Below, piece by piece: positions 26,349 to 34,771 of a stretch of DNA of 64,000 bases. Each line of letters opens with the position of its first letter. Within the stretch, counting starts at the first letter, position 1. The notes below the pieces were generated by a model. That model made no database searches and was not told where the DNA came from. It saw nothing but the letters and a program-made list of their open reading frames with translations. A program made the translations under genes and the position numbers. Source of the stretch: Nonomuraea jiangxiensis (GTDB taxonomy: Bacteria; Actinomycetota; Actinomycetes; Streptosporangiales; Streptosporangiaceae); NCBI RefSeq assembly GCF_900099965.1, contig NZ_FNDJ01000038.1:34098-98097 (forward strand), given 5' to 3'.

Positions 26349-27158
26349 TTATTTGAGGCCGGTGAGAACCACCGACCTGACGATGTGCCTCTGGAAGAAG
26401 ATGAAGACGGCCACCATCGGCACCAGCGCGATCAGGCTGCCGGCCATCATGAGGTTGTAGTCGACGCCGATGCCGATCTTGAGCGTGGCCAGCGCGACCG
26501 TGATGACCTTGGTGTCGTCGCCGCTCGTGATGATCAGCGGCCACAGGAAGCTGTTCCACGACGAGATCACCGTGATGATCGCGAGGGTGCCGAGCGCCGG
26601 GCGGCACAGCGGGAGCATGACGCGCATGAGGATCGTCAGCGCCCCGGCCCCGTCGATCCGCGCGGCCTCCTCCAGCCCGGCGGGCAGGCTCTTGAAGAAC
26701 TGCCGCATCAGGAAGATCCCGTACGGGGTTCCGAGCACGTACGGGACCAGCAGGCCGTACCAGGTGTTGACCAGGTCCAGCTCCCGCATGATCAGGAACA
26801 GCGGGATCATCGTGACGGCGCTCGGCACCATCATCGTGGCCACGAACAGCCAGAACAGCACGTCCCTGCCCCTGAAGCGCAGCCGCGCGAAGGCGTAGGC
26901 GGCGAAGGTGGTGAACACCAGCTGGCCCGCCGTGAGCACCGCCGTCATCACGGCGGTGTTGAGCAGGAAGCGCGGGAAGTCCCCGGCGAAGACCTCGGCG
27001 AGGTTGTCGGCGGTCGGCGGCGTCCCGGGCAGCCAGGGGTGGGTGGAGCTGAGCTGCGCCTGCGTCTTGAACGCGGTCAGCACCACCAGCAGATAGGGGA
27101 AGACGGAGACGAACGCACCGATCGCGAGCGCGGTGTGGACCAGGATTCGCTTGGCCAT
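26349..27158 (-). CDS. Sugar ABC transporter permease (MalG-type, alpha-galactoside operon)
   Basis: A 269-residue permease with about six hydrophobic segments, an EAA loop (LEEAARIDGAGALTILMRV) and the WNSFLWPLIIT segment near the C-terminus. It follows the MalF-type gene by nine bases and, as in the other two importers here, has no ATPase gene nearby. Confidence 0.92.
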   Translation of the reverse strand: MAKRILVHTALAIGAFVSVFPYLLVVLTAFKTQAQLSSTHPWLPGTPPTADNLAEVFAGDFPRFLLNTAVMTAVLTAGQLVFTTFAAYAFARLRFRGRDVLFWLFVATMMVPSAVTMIPLFLIMRELDLVNTWYGLLVPYVLGTPYGIFLMRQFFKSLPAGLEEAARIDGAGALTILMRVMLPLCRPALGTLAIITVISSWNSFLWPLIITSGDDTKVITVALATLKIGIGVDYNLMMAGSLIALVPMVAVFIFFQRHIVRSVVLTGLK

Positions 27159-27167
27159 CGGATTTCC

Positions 27168-28178
27168 TCAGCTCAGGTCGTAGGTGGTGCGCTTGCCGAA
27201 GAACCTGACCTGCGCCATCGTCACCACGAAGATGATCAAGAAGAGCACCGTCGAGAGCGTGGCCGCGTAGCCGAAGTCGAACTCCTTGAACGCGGTCTGG
27301 TAGATCCGGAAGTTGATCACCTCGGTGCTCCGGCCGGGGCCGCCGTCGGTCATCGCGTAGACCGTGTCGAACACCTGGAACGCGCCGATCAGGTTCGTCA
27401 CCGTGACGAAGAACATCGTGGGGTTGAGCAGCGGCAACGTCACCCGCCAGAACCGCTGGGCCGTGGTGGCGCCGTCGGTGGCGGCCGCGTCGTGCAGCTC
27501 GCGCGGGATGCCCTGCAGGCCGGCCAGGAAGAACAGCATGTTGTAGCCGGTCTGCTGCCAGACGCTGACCAGCGCGACGGCGGGCAGCGCCCACGCCGGG
27601 TCGGACAGCCAGTCGGGCCCGGTGATGCCGATCAGGGCCAGGGCGCTGTTGAGGGCGCCGTCGCGGGGGTCGAAGATCCAGTTCCAGATCAGCCCGAGGG
27701 CGATGGGAGTGGCCATCCACGGGACGACGAACAGCGAGCGGTAGATTCTGACGCCCTTGACGCGCCGGTTGAGTCCCAGGGCGAGGGCCAGGGCGAGCAC
27801 GGTCTGCAGGGGGATGCAGAGCAGCACGTACGCCACGGTGACCCAGAGCGAGTGCCAGGTCTGGCCGTCGCCGGCCAGGCGGCGGTAGTTGTCCAGGCCG
27901 ACGAACTGGGGGTCGGACAGCAGTTCCCAGTCGAAGAGGCTGAGCACGAGGACGATGACCATGGGGAGCAGCAGGAAGGCCAGCACGCCGAAGAGGCTGG
28001 GCGCGACGAACAGGTAGGCGTGCCAGCCGCTCCCCCGTGCCCCGCTTCTCCGTCCTCCACTCCGCCGTGCCCCGCTTCCCTGGGCCCCGCTTCCCCGGGC
28101 CCCGCGGCGACCGGCCGCCGACCGGCTCTCCCCCGCGGCCGCGGCGCCCATGGCGGCCCTGGCGGTGCGGCTCGTCAC
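27168..28178 (-). CDS. Sugar ABC transporter permease (MalF-type, alpha-galactoside operon)
   Basis: A 336-residue permease. The membrane part starts at HAYLFVAPSLFGVLAFLL and carries the EAA loop (LHDAAATDGATTAQRFWRV). The N-terminal cytoplasmic tail is unusually long (about 50 residues) and contains five copies of a Gly/Ser/Arg pentapeptide encoded by a 15-base repeat. The GTG start overlaps the GH36 stop (GTGA, 28175-28178). Confidence 0.9.
   Translation of the reverse strand: MTSRTARAAMGAAAAGESRSAAGRRGARGSGAQGSGARRSGGRRSGARGSGWHAYLFVAPSLFGVLAFLLLPMVIVLVLSLFDWELLSDPQFVGLDNYRRLAGDGQTWHSLWVTVAYVLLCIPLQTVLALALALGLNRRVKGVRIYRSLFVVPWMATPIALGLIWNWIFDPRDGALNSALALIGITGPDWLSDPAWALPAVALVSVWQQTGYNMLFFLAGLQGIPRELHDAAATDGATTAQRFWRVTLPLLNPTMFFVTVTNLIGAFQVFDTVYAMTDGGPGRSTEVINFRIYQTAFKEFDFGYAATLSTVLFLIIFVVTMAQVRFFGKRTTYDLS
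28026..28103 (-). repeat. In-frame 15-base tandem repeat in the permease N-terminus
   Basis: About five imperfect 15-base units encode ARGSG, AQGSG, ARRSG, GRRSG, ARGSG just before the first membrane helix. The period keeps the reading frame, so copy number can change without breaking the gene. Confidence 0.7.
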
Positions 28179-29488
28179 GACGGGACCGTCGTCGTCGGCA
28201 CCATGAGGCGCCTGGTCGTCTCCAGCCCCCAGGCGTCGAGGGCCGCGATCGGGTCGCTGGACCCGCGTAACCCGCCGGTGGCGCCGATGTGCGCGGCCCA
28301 TTCCTCCCGGGCCTCCACCTCGGGCCGCAGGATGATGCAGTCGGGGTCGTTCACCCACCAGCGCGCGTGCAGAAACTCCCGGGCCGCGCCAGTGAGCCGG
28401 GCGCCGAGCTGCGACGGCTGGCTGATGTCGCCGGACTTGGGCTGCACGGTCGGCGCGATGTCGGGGCTGACCCGCATGATGTCCACCAGCCCGAGGCTCG
28501 GCAGCATCGGCGCCCCGCACCCGTGCAGCGTGGCCGCCGCGCCGGCGCCCCGGCGGATCAGCTCCAGCCCCCGCCGGTACGCCGCGATCGGGTCGAGGTC
28601 CTCGTGCCGCCCGCCGGCGAGCGCCCCGGCGTAGACGAAGTCGAGCTTGAAGTGGGTGATGCCGAGCGCGGCGAACTCGGCGAACACGTGCACCAGATGC
28701 TCGGCCGCCTCCGGGTGGGTGACGTCGAGCACCGCCAGGTCCTGGTCCCACATGCGGCCCGCGTAGGCGCCCTTGACCAGCCAGTCGGGGTGCTCGCGGA
28801 AGATCCGGCTGCCATGGCCGACGAGGAACGGCGCGGTCCAGATGCCCGCCCGCCGGCCCGCGTCCGTCACGGCGTCCACGGCCCGCGCCAGCGACCCGAA
28901 CCCGGGCCGGATCTCCAGCCAGTCGCCGATCCCGGCCTCGTAGCCGTCGTCGATCAGGAACATGTCGGCGCCCAGGCCGAGCCGTTCCGAGAGCTCCAGG
29001 TTCTCGATGACGTCGGCGTCGGTGACCTTGTCCCAGTATCCGTACCAGGTGCACCACATGGGCGCGACGGCGGGGAACGTCCCGGGTGCCCCGGCCTGCG
29101 CCGCCATGGTGTCCGCCCAGTCGCGCAGGGCGCGGGCGAGGCCGCCCTCCGTGCGGTGGTGCCGTACCGGGCCGTCGGCGGAGACCACCAGGCGCCCGCC
29201 GTCCTGGCGCGCCCTGATCGAGGGCACCTGGAGCGGGCTCGGCGCCGACCACAGCTCGACGGTGCCGTCGCCCGGCTCGACCGCCAGCAGGCCCTCGCCC
29301 TGGAAGGTGCCGTCGGGGACCGGGGTCTCGGGCCGGTAGGCGAGGATCTGGATCGTCTCGTCGGCGGGCCTGGGCGGGGTGTCGGTCAGTCGGTAGGCCC
29401 CCGTGGGACTCCATGACTGCCAGCCGTGCTCGAACACCCTGGCCACGGCAGGATCGCACGTGACCTCGCCGATGTCAGCGAACGACAT
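28175..29488 (-). CDS. Intracellular alpha-galactosidase, GH36-like
   Basis: A 437-residue melibiase-type enzyme that hydrolyses terminal alpha-galactose. The barrel begins near residue 145 (MWCTWYGYWDKVTDADV). The nucleophile is Asp283 in HFKLDFVY and the acid/base Asp343 in MRVSPDIAP. No signal peptide is present, and the protein is shorter than full GH36 enzymes (about 700), lacking most of the large N-terminal sandwich. It is the first gene of the seven-gene operon and faces a divergent ROK regulator. Confidence 0.88.
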   Translation of the reverse strand: MSFADIGEVTCDPAVARVFEHGWQSWSPTGAYRLTDTPPRPADETIQILAYRPETPVPDGTFQGEGLLAVEPGDGTVELWSAPSPLQVPSIRARQDGGRLVVSADGPVRHHRTEGGLARALRDWADTMAAQAGAPGTFPAVAPMWCTWYGYWDKVTDADVIENLELSERLGLGADMFLIDDGYEAGIGDWLEIRPGFGSLARAVDAVTDAGRRAGIWTAPFLVGHGSRIFREHPDWLVKGAYAGRMWDQDLAVLDVTHPEAAEHLVHVFAEFAALGITHFKLDFVYAGALAGGRHEDLDPIAAYRRGLELIRRGAGAAATLHGCGAPMLPSLGLVDIMRVSPDIAPTVQPKSGDISQPSQLGARLTGAAREFLHARWWVNDPDCIILRPEVEAREEWAAHIGATGGLRGSSDPIAALDAWGLETTRRLMVPTTTVPS

Positions 29489-29513
29489 CAGGTCCTCATT
29501 CCTCTTGACTTAC

Positions 29514-29557
29514 GAAGGAGCGCTTCATTAGTAGCACCGAGCCGTCCCAGGGGTCAA
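29514..29557 (-). promoter_or_regulatory. Predicted promoter and operator of the alpha-galactoside operon
   Basis: On the minus strand TTGACC (29557-29552), an 18-base spacer and TACTAA (29533-29528) form a promoter-like pair. Directly downstream, 29514-29526 is an interrupted palindrome (GAAG, five bases, CTTC), a candidate repressor site. Confidence 0.4.
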
Positions 29558-29588
29558 TGAGCGGATTTTTACCGAACTAGTGGCAGAT

Positions 29589-29648
29589 GTAGGTTGCGCG
29601 TACAGCGGTCGAGCGCTGGCATAATTCCCTGTTACAGAGGAAACCTAC
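29589..29648. promoter_or_regulatory. Inverted repeat ahead of the ROK gene
   Basis: GTAGGTT at 29589-29595 is repeated inverted as AACCTAC at 29642-29648, with centres 53 bases apart and a CATAAT hexamer (29620-29625) between them. This would suit a looping regulator controlling its own promoter; it could also be chance. Confidence 0.3.
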
Positions 29649-29660
29649 TTAAGGACGGCG

Positions 29661-30815
29661 ATGGCGGACGTTCGCGGCGGCGACCTGTCCAGGCTGCGGC
29701 AGCTCAACTCGCTGACCGCCATCCGGGCGCTACGCAAGGCGGGACCGCTCACCCTGTCGGCGCTCGCCGAGCGCGCCGGCCTGTCACGGCCGTCCATGAA
29801 GGAGGTCACCGACGAGCTCATGCGGCTGGGCTGGGTGGAGGAGGTGCCGCCGAGCCAGGGCACGATGGGCCGGCCCGCCCGCCGCTACCGCTTCCGCGCC
29901 GACAGCGGCCACTTGGTGGGCGTGGACATAGGGGGGCACAACATCCGCGCCGCCCTCTCCGACCTCGACGGGGAGATCCTCGCCGAGACCCGGCAGCCGG
30001 TGCGGCCCGACGCCCCGCTCGAGGAGCGCCTGGCGGCGATCGAGCGGGCCGTCGCGGGGTGTCTCGCGCTCAGCCGTACGACGGTGGCCGACGTGTGGAT
30101 GATCTCCGTGGGCACCATCGGCGTGATCGACGTGGCCGGGCGGGTCATCTACTCGGCCGCCGTACCGGCCTGGCGGGATCTCGACCTGGCGGGCGAGCTG
30201 CGCCGGATGTTCCCCTGGCAGGTGCTGATCGAGAACGACAGCCGCCTGGCCGCCATGGCCGAGGCCCGGCGCGGTGTGGCCAGGGGCGCCAGGGACGTGG
30301 TGTTCCTGCACGTCGGCAGGCGGATGGGGGCCGGTCTGATCATCGGCGGCAAGGTGCACAGGGGCTTCGGCGCGGCCTCGGGGGAGATCGTCATGCTGCC
30401 GGAGGCCCGCTGGTTCAACGCCCCCGAGCACCTGCACACGTGCGCGTCCGTGCCCGCGGGCACCCCGCCGGAGGACGCGGCGGGCTACACGCTCGCGGCC
30501 GCCAGGAACGGCGACCCGGTCGCGATCGAGGCCGTCGAGCGGTACGTCGAGGACCTCGCGGTGGGCACGGCCGCCATGGTCCTCATCCTGGACCCGCAGA
30601 TGGTGGTGCTCGGAGGCGGCTTCTCCCGCTCGGCCGACGTGCTGCTGGAGCCGCTGCGGGAGCGGCTGGAGGCCAGGTGCATGCGCATGCCGGAGATGCG
30701 CGCGTCCACGCTGGGCGACGAGTGTGTGGTCGTCGGGGCGATCGACTACGCCGTGAACCACCTGGACGACCAGCTCTTCACCACCGACAACGGCCCCCTC
30801 CCGCTCACCCGCTGA
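29661..30815 (+). CDS. ROK-family transcriptional regulator of the alpha-galactoside operon
   Basis: A 384-residue ROK protein: winged helix-turn-helix (TLSALAERAGLSRPSMKEVTDELMRLG, about 32-58) and a kinase-like sugar-binding domain with GVDIGGHNIRAAL and MVVLGGGFSRSA. Unlike the ROK protein at 10.3 kb, it lacks the CxCGxxGC zinc motif; the matching place reads HLHTCASVPAG. Divergent orientation to the GH36 operon suggests that it is the repressor. Zn loss is seen in some ROK branches and does not prove loss of function. Confidence 0.86.
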   Translation: MADVRGGDLSRLRQLNSLTAIRALRKAGPLTLSALAERAGLSRPSMKEVTDELMRLGWVEEVPPSQGTMGRPARRYRFRADSGHLVGVDIGGHNIRAALSDLDGEILAETRQPVRPDAPLEERLAAIERAVAGCLALSRTTVADVWMISVGTIGVIDVAGRVIYSAAVPAWRDLDLAGELRRMFPWQVLIENDSRLAAMAEARRGVARGARDVVFLHVGRRMGAGLIIGGKVHRGFGAASGEIVMLPEARWFNAPEHLHTCASVPAGTPPEDAAGYTLAAARNGDPVAIEAVERYVEDLAVGTAAMVLILDPQMVVLGGGFSRSADVLLEPLRERLEARCMRMPEMRASTLGDECVVVGAIDYAVNHLDDQLFTTDNGPLPLTR

Positions 30816-30822
30816 CCGCCGC

Positions 30823-31830
30823 TCAGGAGTGGGCGCGGAGCCGGGCCCGGTAGTCGCGGGGCGGCAGGCCGTACTCCCGTCTGAAGGCCCGGCTGAAGTG
30901 GAACGGGCTGACGAACCCGGAGGCCGCCGCCACCTGGCCGATGTCCAGGTCGGTCACCTCCAGGAGGCCGGCCGCGTGGCGTACGCGTGCCTGGCGTACT
31001 GCCTGCATGGGCGGCCGGCCGGTCTCCGCGGCGAACAGGTGGGCGAAGCGGGAGGGCGAGAGCGCGACCGCGGCGGCGAGCGAGGCGACCGAGTGCGCGG
31101 CGCCGGGCTCGGCGGCGATGATCGCGAGCACCCGCCGGATCCGCTCGTCGCCCTCGTCGGAGCGCCCTTCGGGCCGTACGGAGGCGGTGGCCAGCACCAG
31201 CACCTCCTCCACGGCGCCCAGCACCAGCTCCCGCGCGGGCCCCTCCACGACCACGGCCGGCACCCGCACCTCAGCAGCCCCCGCCACCCGCCCTTCCCAT
31301 GCCCCTCTCACCTCGGCGTACTTCACCACCCGCCCTCCTTCCACCCCTCTCACCTCGGCGGTCGTCGCCGCCCGCCCTTCGCCCGCGCCTCTCACCTCGG
31401 TCGGCGCGGCGCCCGGGACCCAGTGCGCGTCCTGGAGGGCCCGCTCGAAGGCCAGGTCGATGCGCTCGTGCACGGTCGCGGGCACCCCCGCCACCAGATG
31501 GCAGCCGTGGGAACGGGCATGCGGCGCCAGCCACGCCAGCCAGGCCGGGCGCGGCTGGAAGTGCACCCACCAGAAGCGCCACCGCCGCGCCCCCGGCAAC
31601 ACCCGATAGTGCTGCGCCACCCCCGACCCCAGCACCGCCAGATCCCCCGCCCTCACCTCGAAGGAAGCCTCGCCCTGCGCCACGTATCCGGCGCCCGCCT
31701 CCGTCCACAGCAGCAGCCAGCTCGGCGAGCCGCCCGGGCGCCGGGTGGCGTAGCCGGGGGCCTTGTCGTAGTGGCCCACGATCGTCAGCTCGGCAGCAGG
31801 AACGGACAGGTCCTCAGCGGTCACAGGCAT
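30823..31830 (-). CDS. AraC-family regulator with internal peptide repeats
   Basis: A 335-residue AraC-type activator. The N-terminal cupin-like sensor (about 12-140: GHYDKAPGYATRRPGG, WRFWWVHFQPRP) and the C-terminal double helix-turn-helix (SVASLAAAVALSPSRFAHLF and DIGQVAAASGFVSPFHFSRAF) are intact. Between them, about residues 143-190, sit three copies of a 14-residue unit beginning AEVRG. AraC proteins of this type are normally near 280-290 residues, so the repeats account for the extra length. It is divergent from the PhyH gene with 35 bases between starts and likely activates it. Confidence 0.86.
   Translation of the reverse strand: MPVTAEDLSVPAAELTIVGHYDKAPGYATRRPGGSPSWLLLWTEAGAGYVAQGEASFEVRAGDLAVLGSGVAQHYRVLPGARRWRFWWVHFQPRPAWLAWLAPHARSHGCHLVAGVPATVHERIDLAFERALQDAHWVPGAAPTEVRGAGEGRAATTAEVRGVEGGRVVKYAEVRGAWEGRVAGAAEVRVPAVVVEGPARELVLGAVEEVLVLATASVRPEGRSDEGDERIRRVLAIIAAEPGAAHSVASLAAAVALSPSRFAHLFAAETGRPPMQAVRQARVRHAAGLLEVTDLDIGQVAAASGFVSPFHFSRAFRREYGLPPRDYRARLRAHS
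31262..31400 (-). repeat. In-frame 42-base tandem repeat inside the AraC gene
   Basis: The motif CCTCTCACCTCGG recurs at 31304, 31346 and 31388, exactly 42 bases apart, with a degenerate fourth copy near 31262. Each unit encodes AEVRGxxEGRxxxx. Confidence 0.85.
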
Positions 31831-31865
31831 ACCCTTCCCCGATCCGCGTACCTAGCGTGGAATGC

Positions 31866-32645
31866 ATGAGGCTCAACGACTTCCACGATCAGGGGTTCCT
31901 GCTGGTGCCCGCCCTCCTCGCCCAGGAGGAGGTGGCCGAGCTGCGCGACGAGTTCATGGCGCTGCACGCCCGGGGGCCGATCCCGGGCCACTTCGCGCCG
32001 CAGCCGCAGGAGCCGGGCCGGCCGTACGACATCCTGCGCGACTATCCCCGGATCATGCACCCGCACCAGGTGAACGACCTCGCCTTGCGTTATCTGCTCG
32101 ACGCCCGCATCGGCGCGATACTCCTGGACCTTCTCGGCGAGGAGCCGATAGCAGCCCAGAGCATGTTCTACTTCAAGCCGCCGGGCGCCAGGGGGCAGGC
32201 GCTGCACCAGGACAACTTCTACCTCCGGGTGGAGCCGGGCACGTGCGTGGCCGCGTGGGTGGCGCTCGACCGGGTGGACCGGGCCAACGGCGGCCTGGAG
32301 GTCGTGCCGGGCACCCACCTGATGGACCTGTTCTGCCCGGAGGAGGCCGACCAGGACGTCTCGTTCACCACGGAGTACGTGCCGCCGCCACCCGGCCTCG
32401 AACGAGTGCCCGTGGACATGGACCCCGGGGACGTGCTGTTCTTCAACGGCAGCCTGGTCCACGGCTCGGAGCCGAACAGCACGGCCGACCGCTTCCGCCG
32501 CAGCTTCATCTGCCATTACGTGGGCCGCTCGGCGGAGCGCATCGCAGAGTTCTACCCGACCCTGACGATGTCGGGCGAGCCGGTGCGCCTGGAGCCCGCC
32601 GTGGGCGGCGGCCCCTGCGGCACCGAGCTCACGGGCCCACACTGA
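31866..32645 (+). CDS. Phytanoyl-CoA dioxygenase family (PhyH) protein
   Basis: A 259-residue Fe(II)/2-oxoglutarate oxygenase. The iron triad is His114 and Asp116 in LHQDNFY and His199 in SLVHGSEPNS; an Arg near 209 (ADRFRRSF) would hold 2-oxoglutarate. Bacterial PhyH members act on varied small molecules, so the substrate is open. The ATG at 31866 fits the family start (RLNDFHDQGFLLVPALL); the frame stays open upstream only as a shadow of the AraC gene. Divergent AraC/PhyH pairs suggest substrate-induced control. Confidence 0.87.
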   Translation: MRLNDFHDQGFLLVPALLAQEEVAELRDEFMALHARGPIPGHFAPQPQEPGRPYDILRDYPRIMHPHQVNDLALRYLLDARIGAILLDLLGEEPIAAQSMFYFKPPGARGQALHQDNFYLRVEPGTCVAAWVALDRVDRANGGLEVVPGTHLMDLFCPEEADQDVSFTTEYVPPPPGLERVPVDMDPGDVLFFNGSLVHGSEPNSTADRFRRSFICHYVGRSAERIAEFYPTLTMSGEPVRLEPAVGGGPCGTELTGPH

Positions 32646-32732
32646 CGGCCCGCACTGACGACCCCACAGACGACCCCCACTGACGGACCGCACCGGCCGG
32701 GATGCCCCTCAGCGCCCGGTCACGTCGGATGA

Positions 32733-33842
32733 TCAGCCGCCGGACACGTCGGACTCGGCGTCCTTGGGCACCACGCAGTCCCAGGCGTCGTCCAGCCACC
32801 CGTCAGGGAGGTGCACCTTGGACCTCTCCCCCGACTTGCCCCGGGGCGTGTCCGTGTTGGGCGGCCAGGGCTGGTCGTGCTCCAGCTTGGCCAGCCCCTC
32901 CCGCAGCCCGTCGAGCGACTCGGCCGTGGCCAGCTCCCGCCGCAGCTCGCTCCCGACCGTGAACCCCTTCAGATACCACCCGACGTGCTTGCGGAAGTCG
33001 GCGATGGCGTATCGCTCGACGTCGAAGCACTCGGTCAGCCCCGCGGCGTGCCTGGCCATCGCCTCGGCCACCTCACCGAGCGTCGGCCGGGCCCGCTCGG
33101 GGCTGCCGTTGAACGCGTTTTCCAGGTCCCGGAACAACCACGGCCGCCCGAGACACCCGCGGCCGACGACCACGCCGTCACAGCCGGTCTGCCGCACCAT
33201 GCGAAGGGCGTCGTCGGCGCACCAGATGTCGCCGTTGCCGAGCACGGGGATCTCGGGAACGGCCTCCTTGAGCCTGGCCACGGCCTCCCAGTCGGCCACG
33301 CCGCCGTAATGCTGCTTCGCCGTACGGGCGTGCAGCGCCACGGCCGCGATCCCCTCCTCGGCCGCGATCCGCCCGGCGTCCAGATAGGTCAGATGGTCGT
33401 CGTCGATGCCCTTGCGCATCTTGATCGTGACGGGCAGCGACCCCGCGTTCGCGACCGCCTGCCGCAGGATCCGCCGCAGCAGATTCCGCTTGTACGGCAG
33501 CGCGGACCCGCCCCCGCGCCTGGTCACCTTGGGAACCGGGCACCCGAAGTTGAGATCGACGTGGTCGGCCAGGTCCTCCTCGGCGATCATCCTGACCGCC
33601 CGGCCCACTATGTCGGGATCCACGCCGTACAGCTGGATGCTCCGCGGCGACTCCGACTCCGCGAACCTGATCATCCGCAGCGTCTTCGGATTGCGCTCGA
33701 CCAGGCCGCGCGTCGTGATCATCTCGCACACGAACAGCCCGGCGCCCTGCTCCCGGCACAACACGCGGAACGGCGCGTTCGTGATCCCCGCCATCGGCGC
33801 GAGCACCACCGGCGGCCACACCCCAATCGGCCCAATCTTCAC
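32733..33842 (-). CDS. dusB: tRNA-dihydrouridine synthase, DusB type
   Basis: A 369-residue FMN enzyme reducing uridine to dihydrouridine in tRNA. Characteristic segments are VVLAPMAGITNAPFR, DLNFGCPVPKVTRRGGGSAL (catalytic Cys in GCP), ALHARTAKQHYGG, GNGDIW and VVVGRGCLGRPWLF. Start is GTG 33842, with GTG 33848 possible; little leader is available. It lies divergent from the ACT-domain gene, close to three tRNA genes, a fitting but probably accidental neighbourhood. Confidence 0.93.
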   Translation of the reverse strand: MKIGPIGVWPPVVLAPMAGITNAPFRVLCREQGAGLFVCEMITTRGLVERNPKTLRMIRFAESESPRSIQLYGVDPDIVGRAVRMIAEEDLADHVDLNFGCPVPKVTRRGGGSALPYKRNLLRRILRQAVANAGSLPVTIKMRKGIDDDHLTYLDAGRIAAEEGIAAVALHARTAKQHYGGVADWEAVARLKEAVPEIPVLGNGDIWCADDALRMVRQTGCDGVVVGRGCLGRPWLFRDLENAFNGSPERARPTLGEVAEAMARHAAGLTECFDVERYAIADFRKHVGWYLKGFTVGSELRRELATAESLDGLREGLAKLEHDQPWPPNTDTPRGKSGERSKVHLPDGWLDDAWDCVVPKDAESDVSGG

Positions 33843-33922
33843 TCCCACAGTTGTAGCGCAGGTCAGGCCGCGACCGGTACTCGGCGATAGGCTGGAAGCG
33901 GCAGCTGCTGGGGAGGAGATGG

Positions 33923-34558
33923 ATGCTACTTCGAGTGCGCGTGGCGCTGCCGGACCGGCCTGGTTCGCTGGCACAGGTCACCAAGGTCCTCGGCACGGCG
34001 GGGGCCGACATCACGCAGGTGACGGTCCTCGACCGGGGCGCGGGCATGGCCCTCGACGACATCACGGTCTTCTGCCCGGAAAGCTTGCCACGGGAGGACC
34101 TGCTCAAGAGCCTGCAGTGCGTCGAGGGCGTCACCGTCGAAGGCATCTGGACCACCCGCGAGGCCCCCGGCACCTACCCCGAGCTGGAGATCCTCAAATA
34201 CATCACCACGGCCGGCGACAGGGCCCTGACGACCCTCATCGACTCGCTCCCCGTGCTCTTCAGCGCCGACTGGGCCGCCACCACCAGCGAGCAGGGCGTC
34301 CTCTACGCGAGCTGGCGCGCCCCGCAGCACCTGACCGTCCCGGAGAGCCTTCCGCAGCGCCCGACGGCCATGACCCTCGACGACGGCCTGCACATCATCC
34401 ACGCCCCGCTACCGCCGCTGGCCCTGGGCCTGGTGCTGGCCCGCTCGGAAGGCCCCGCCTTCCACCGCATCGAGGTCCACCGCCTCGCCCGGATCCTGGA
34501 GATCTTCCTCAGCCTCCCCGCCACCGAGCGCAGCGTGGCCCGCCAGCTCCGCAAATAG
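33923..34558 (+). CDS. ACT-domain protein
   Basis: A 211-residue protein whose first 75 residues form an ACT domain (LLRVRVALPDRPGSLAQVTKVLG, then ADITQVTVLDRG). The rest (from about 90) is an actinobacterial extension without a motif I recognise, resembling a degenerate GAF-like fold. ACT domains bind amino acids and regulate metabolism. No enzyme domain is present, so it is probably a regulatory or sensor protein. Confidence 0.78.
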   Translation: MLLRVRVALPDRPGSLAQVTKVLGTAGADITQVTVLDRGAGMALDDITVFCPESLPREDLLKSLQCVEGVTVEGIWTTREAPGTYPELEILKYITTAGDRALTTLIDSLPVLFSADWAATTSEQGVLYASWRAPQHLTVPESLPQRPTAMTLDDGLHIIHAPLPPLALGLVLARSEGPAFHRIEVHRLARILEIFLSLPATERSVARQLRK

Positions 34559-34589
34559 CGTGCCGGGAGCATCCGCTCGGGAAAAGCGC

Positions 34590-34595
34590 TAGAGT
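34590..34595 (+). promoter_or_regulatory. Possible -10 of the tRNA cluster
   Basis: TAGAGT lies 11 bases before the first tRNA base, the distance expected of a stable-RNA promoter. No convincing -35 was seen. Confidence 0.35.
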
Positions 34596-34606
34596 TGTGG
34601 GGCAAC

Positions 34607-34678
34607 GCGGAAGTGGCTCAGTGGTAGAGCATCACCTTGCCAAGGTGAGGGTCGCGGGTTCGAATCCCGTCTTCCGCT
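34607..34678 (+). tRNA. tRNA-Gly(GCC)
   Basis: A 72-base cloverleaf: acceptor GCGGAAG pairs with CTTCCGC. The anticodon stem CACC/GGTG encloses the loop TTGCCAA with anticodon GCC. The T arm carries GGTTCGAATCC. No CCA is encoded. Confidence 0.97.
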
Positions 34679-34696
34679 CGAAGTGATCTGGGCCCG

Positions 34697-34767
34697 GGTG
34701 GCGTGGCCGAGAGGCGAGGCAGCGGCCTGCAAAGCCGTCCACACGGGTTCAAATCCCGTCGCCACCT
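34697..34767 (+). tRNA. tRNA-Cys(GCA)
   Basis: A 71-base cloverleaf: acceptor GGTGGCG pairs with CGCCACC, anticodon loop CTGCAAA inside the stem CGGC/GCCG gives GCA. The CCA end is encoded at 34768-34770. Confidence 0.97.
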
Positions 34768-34771
34768 CCAA

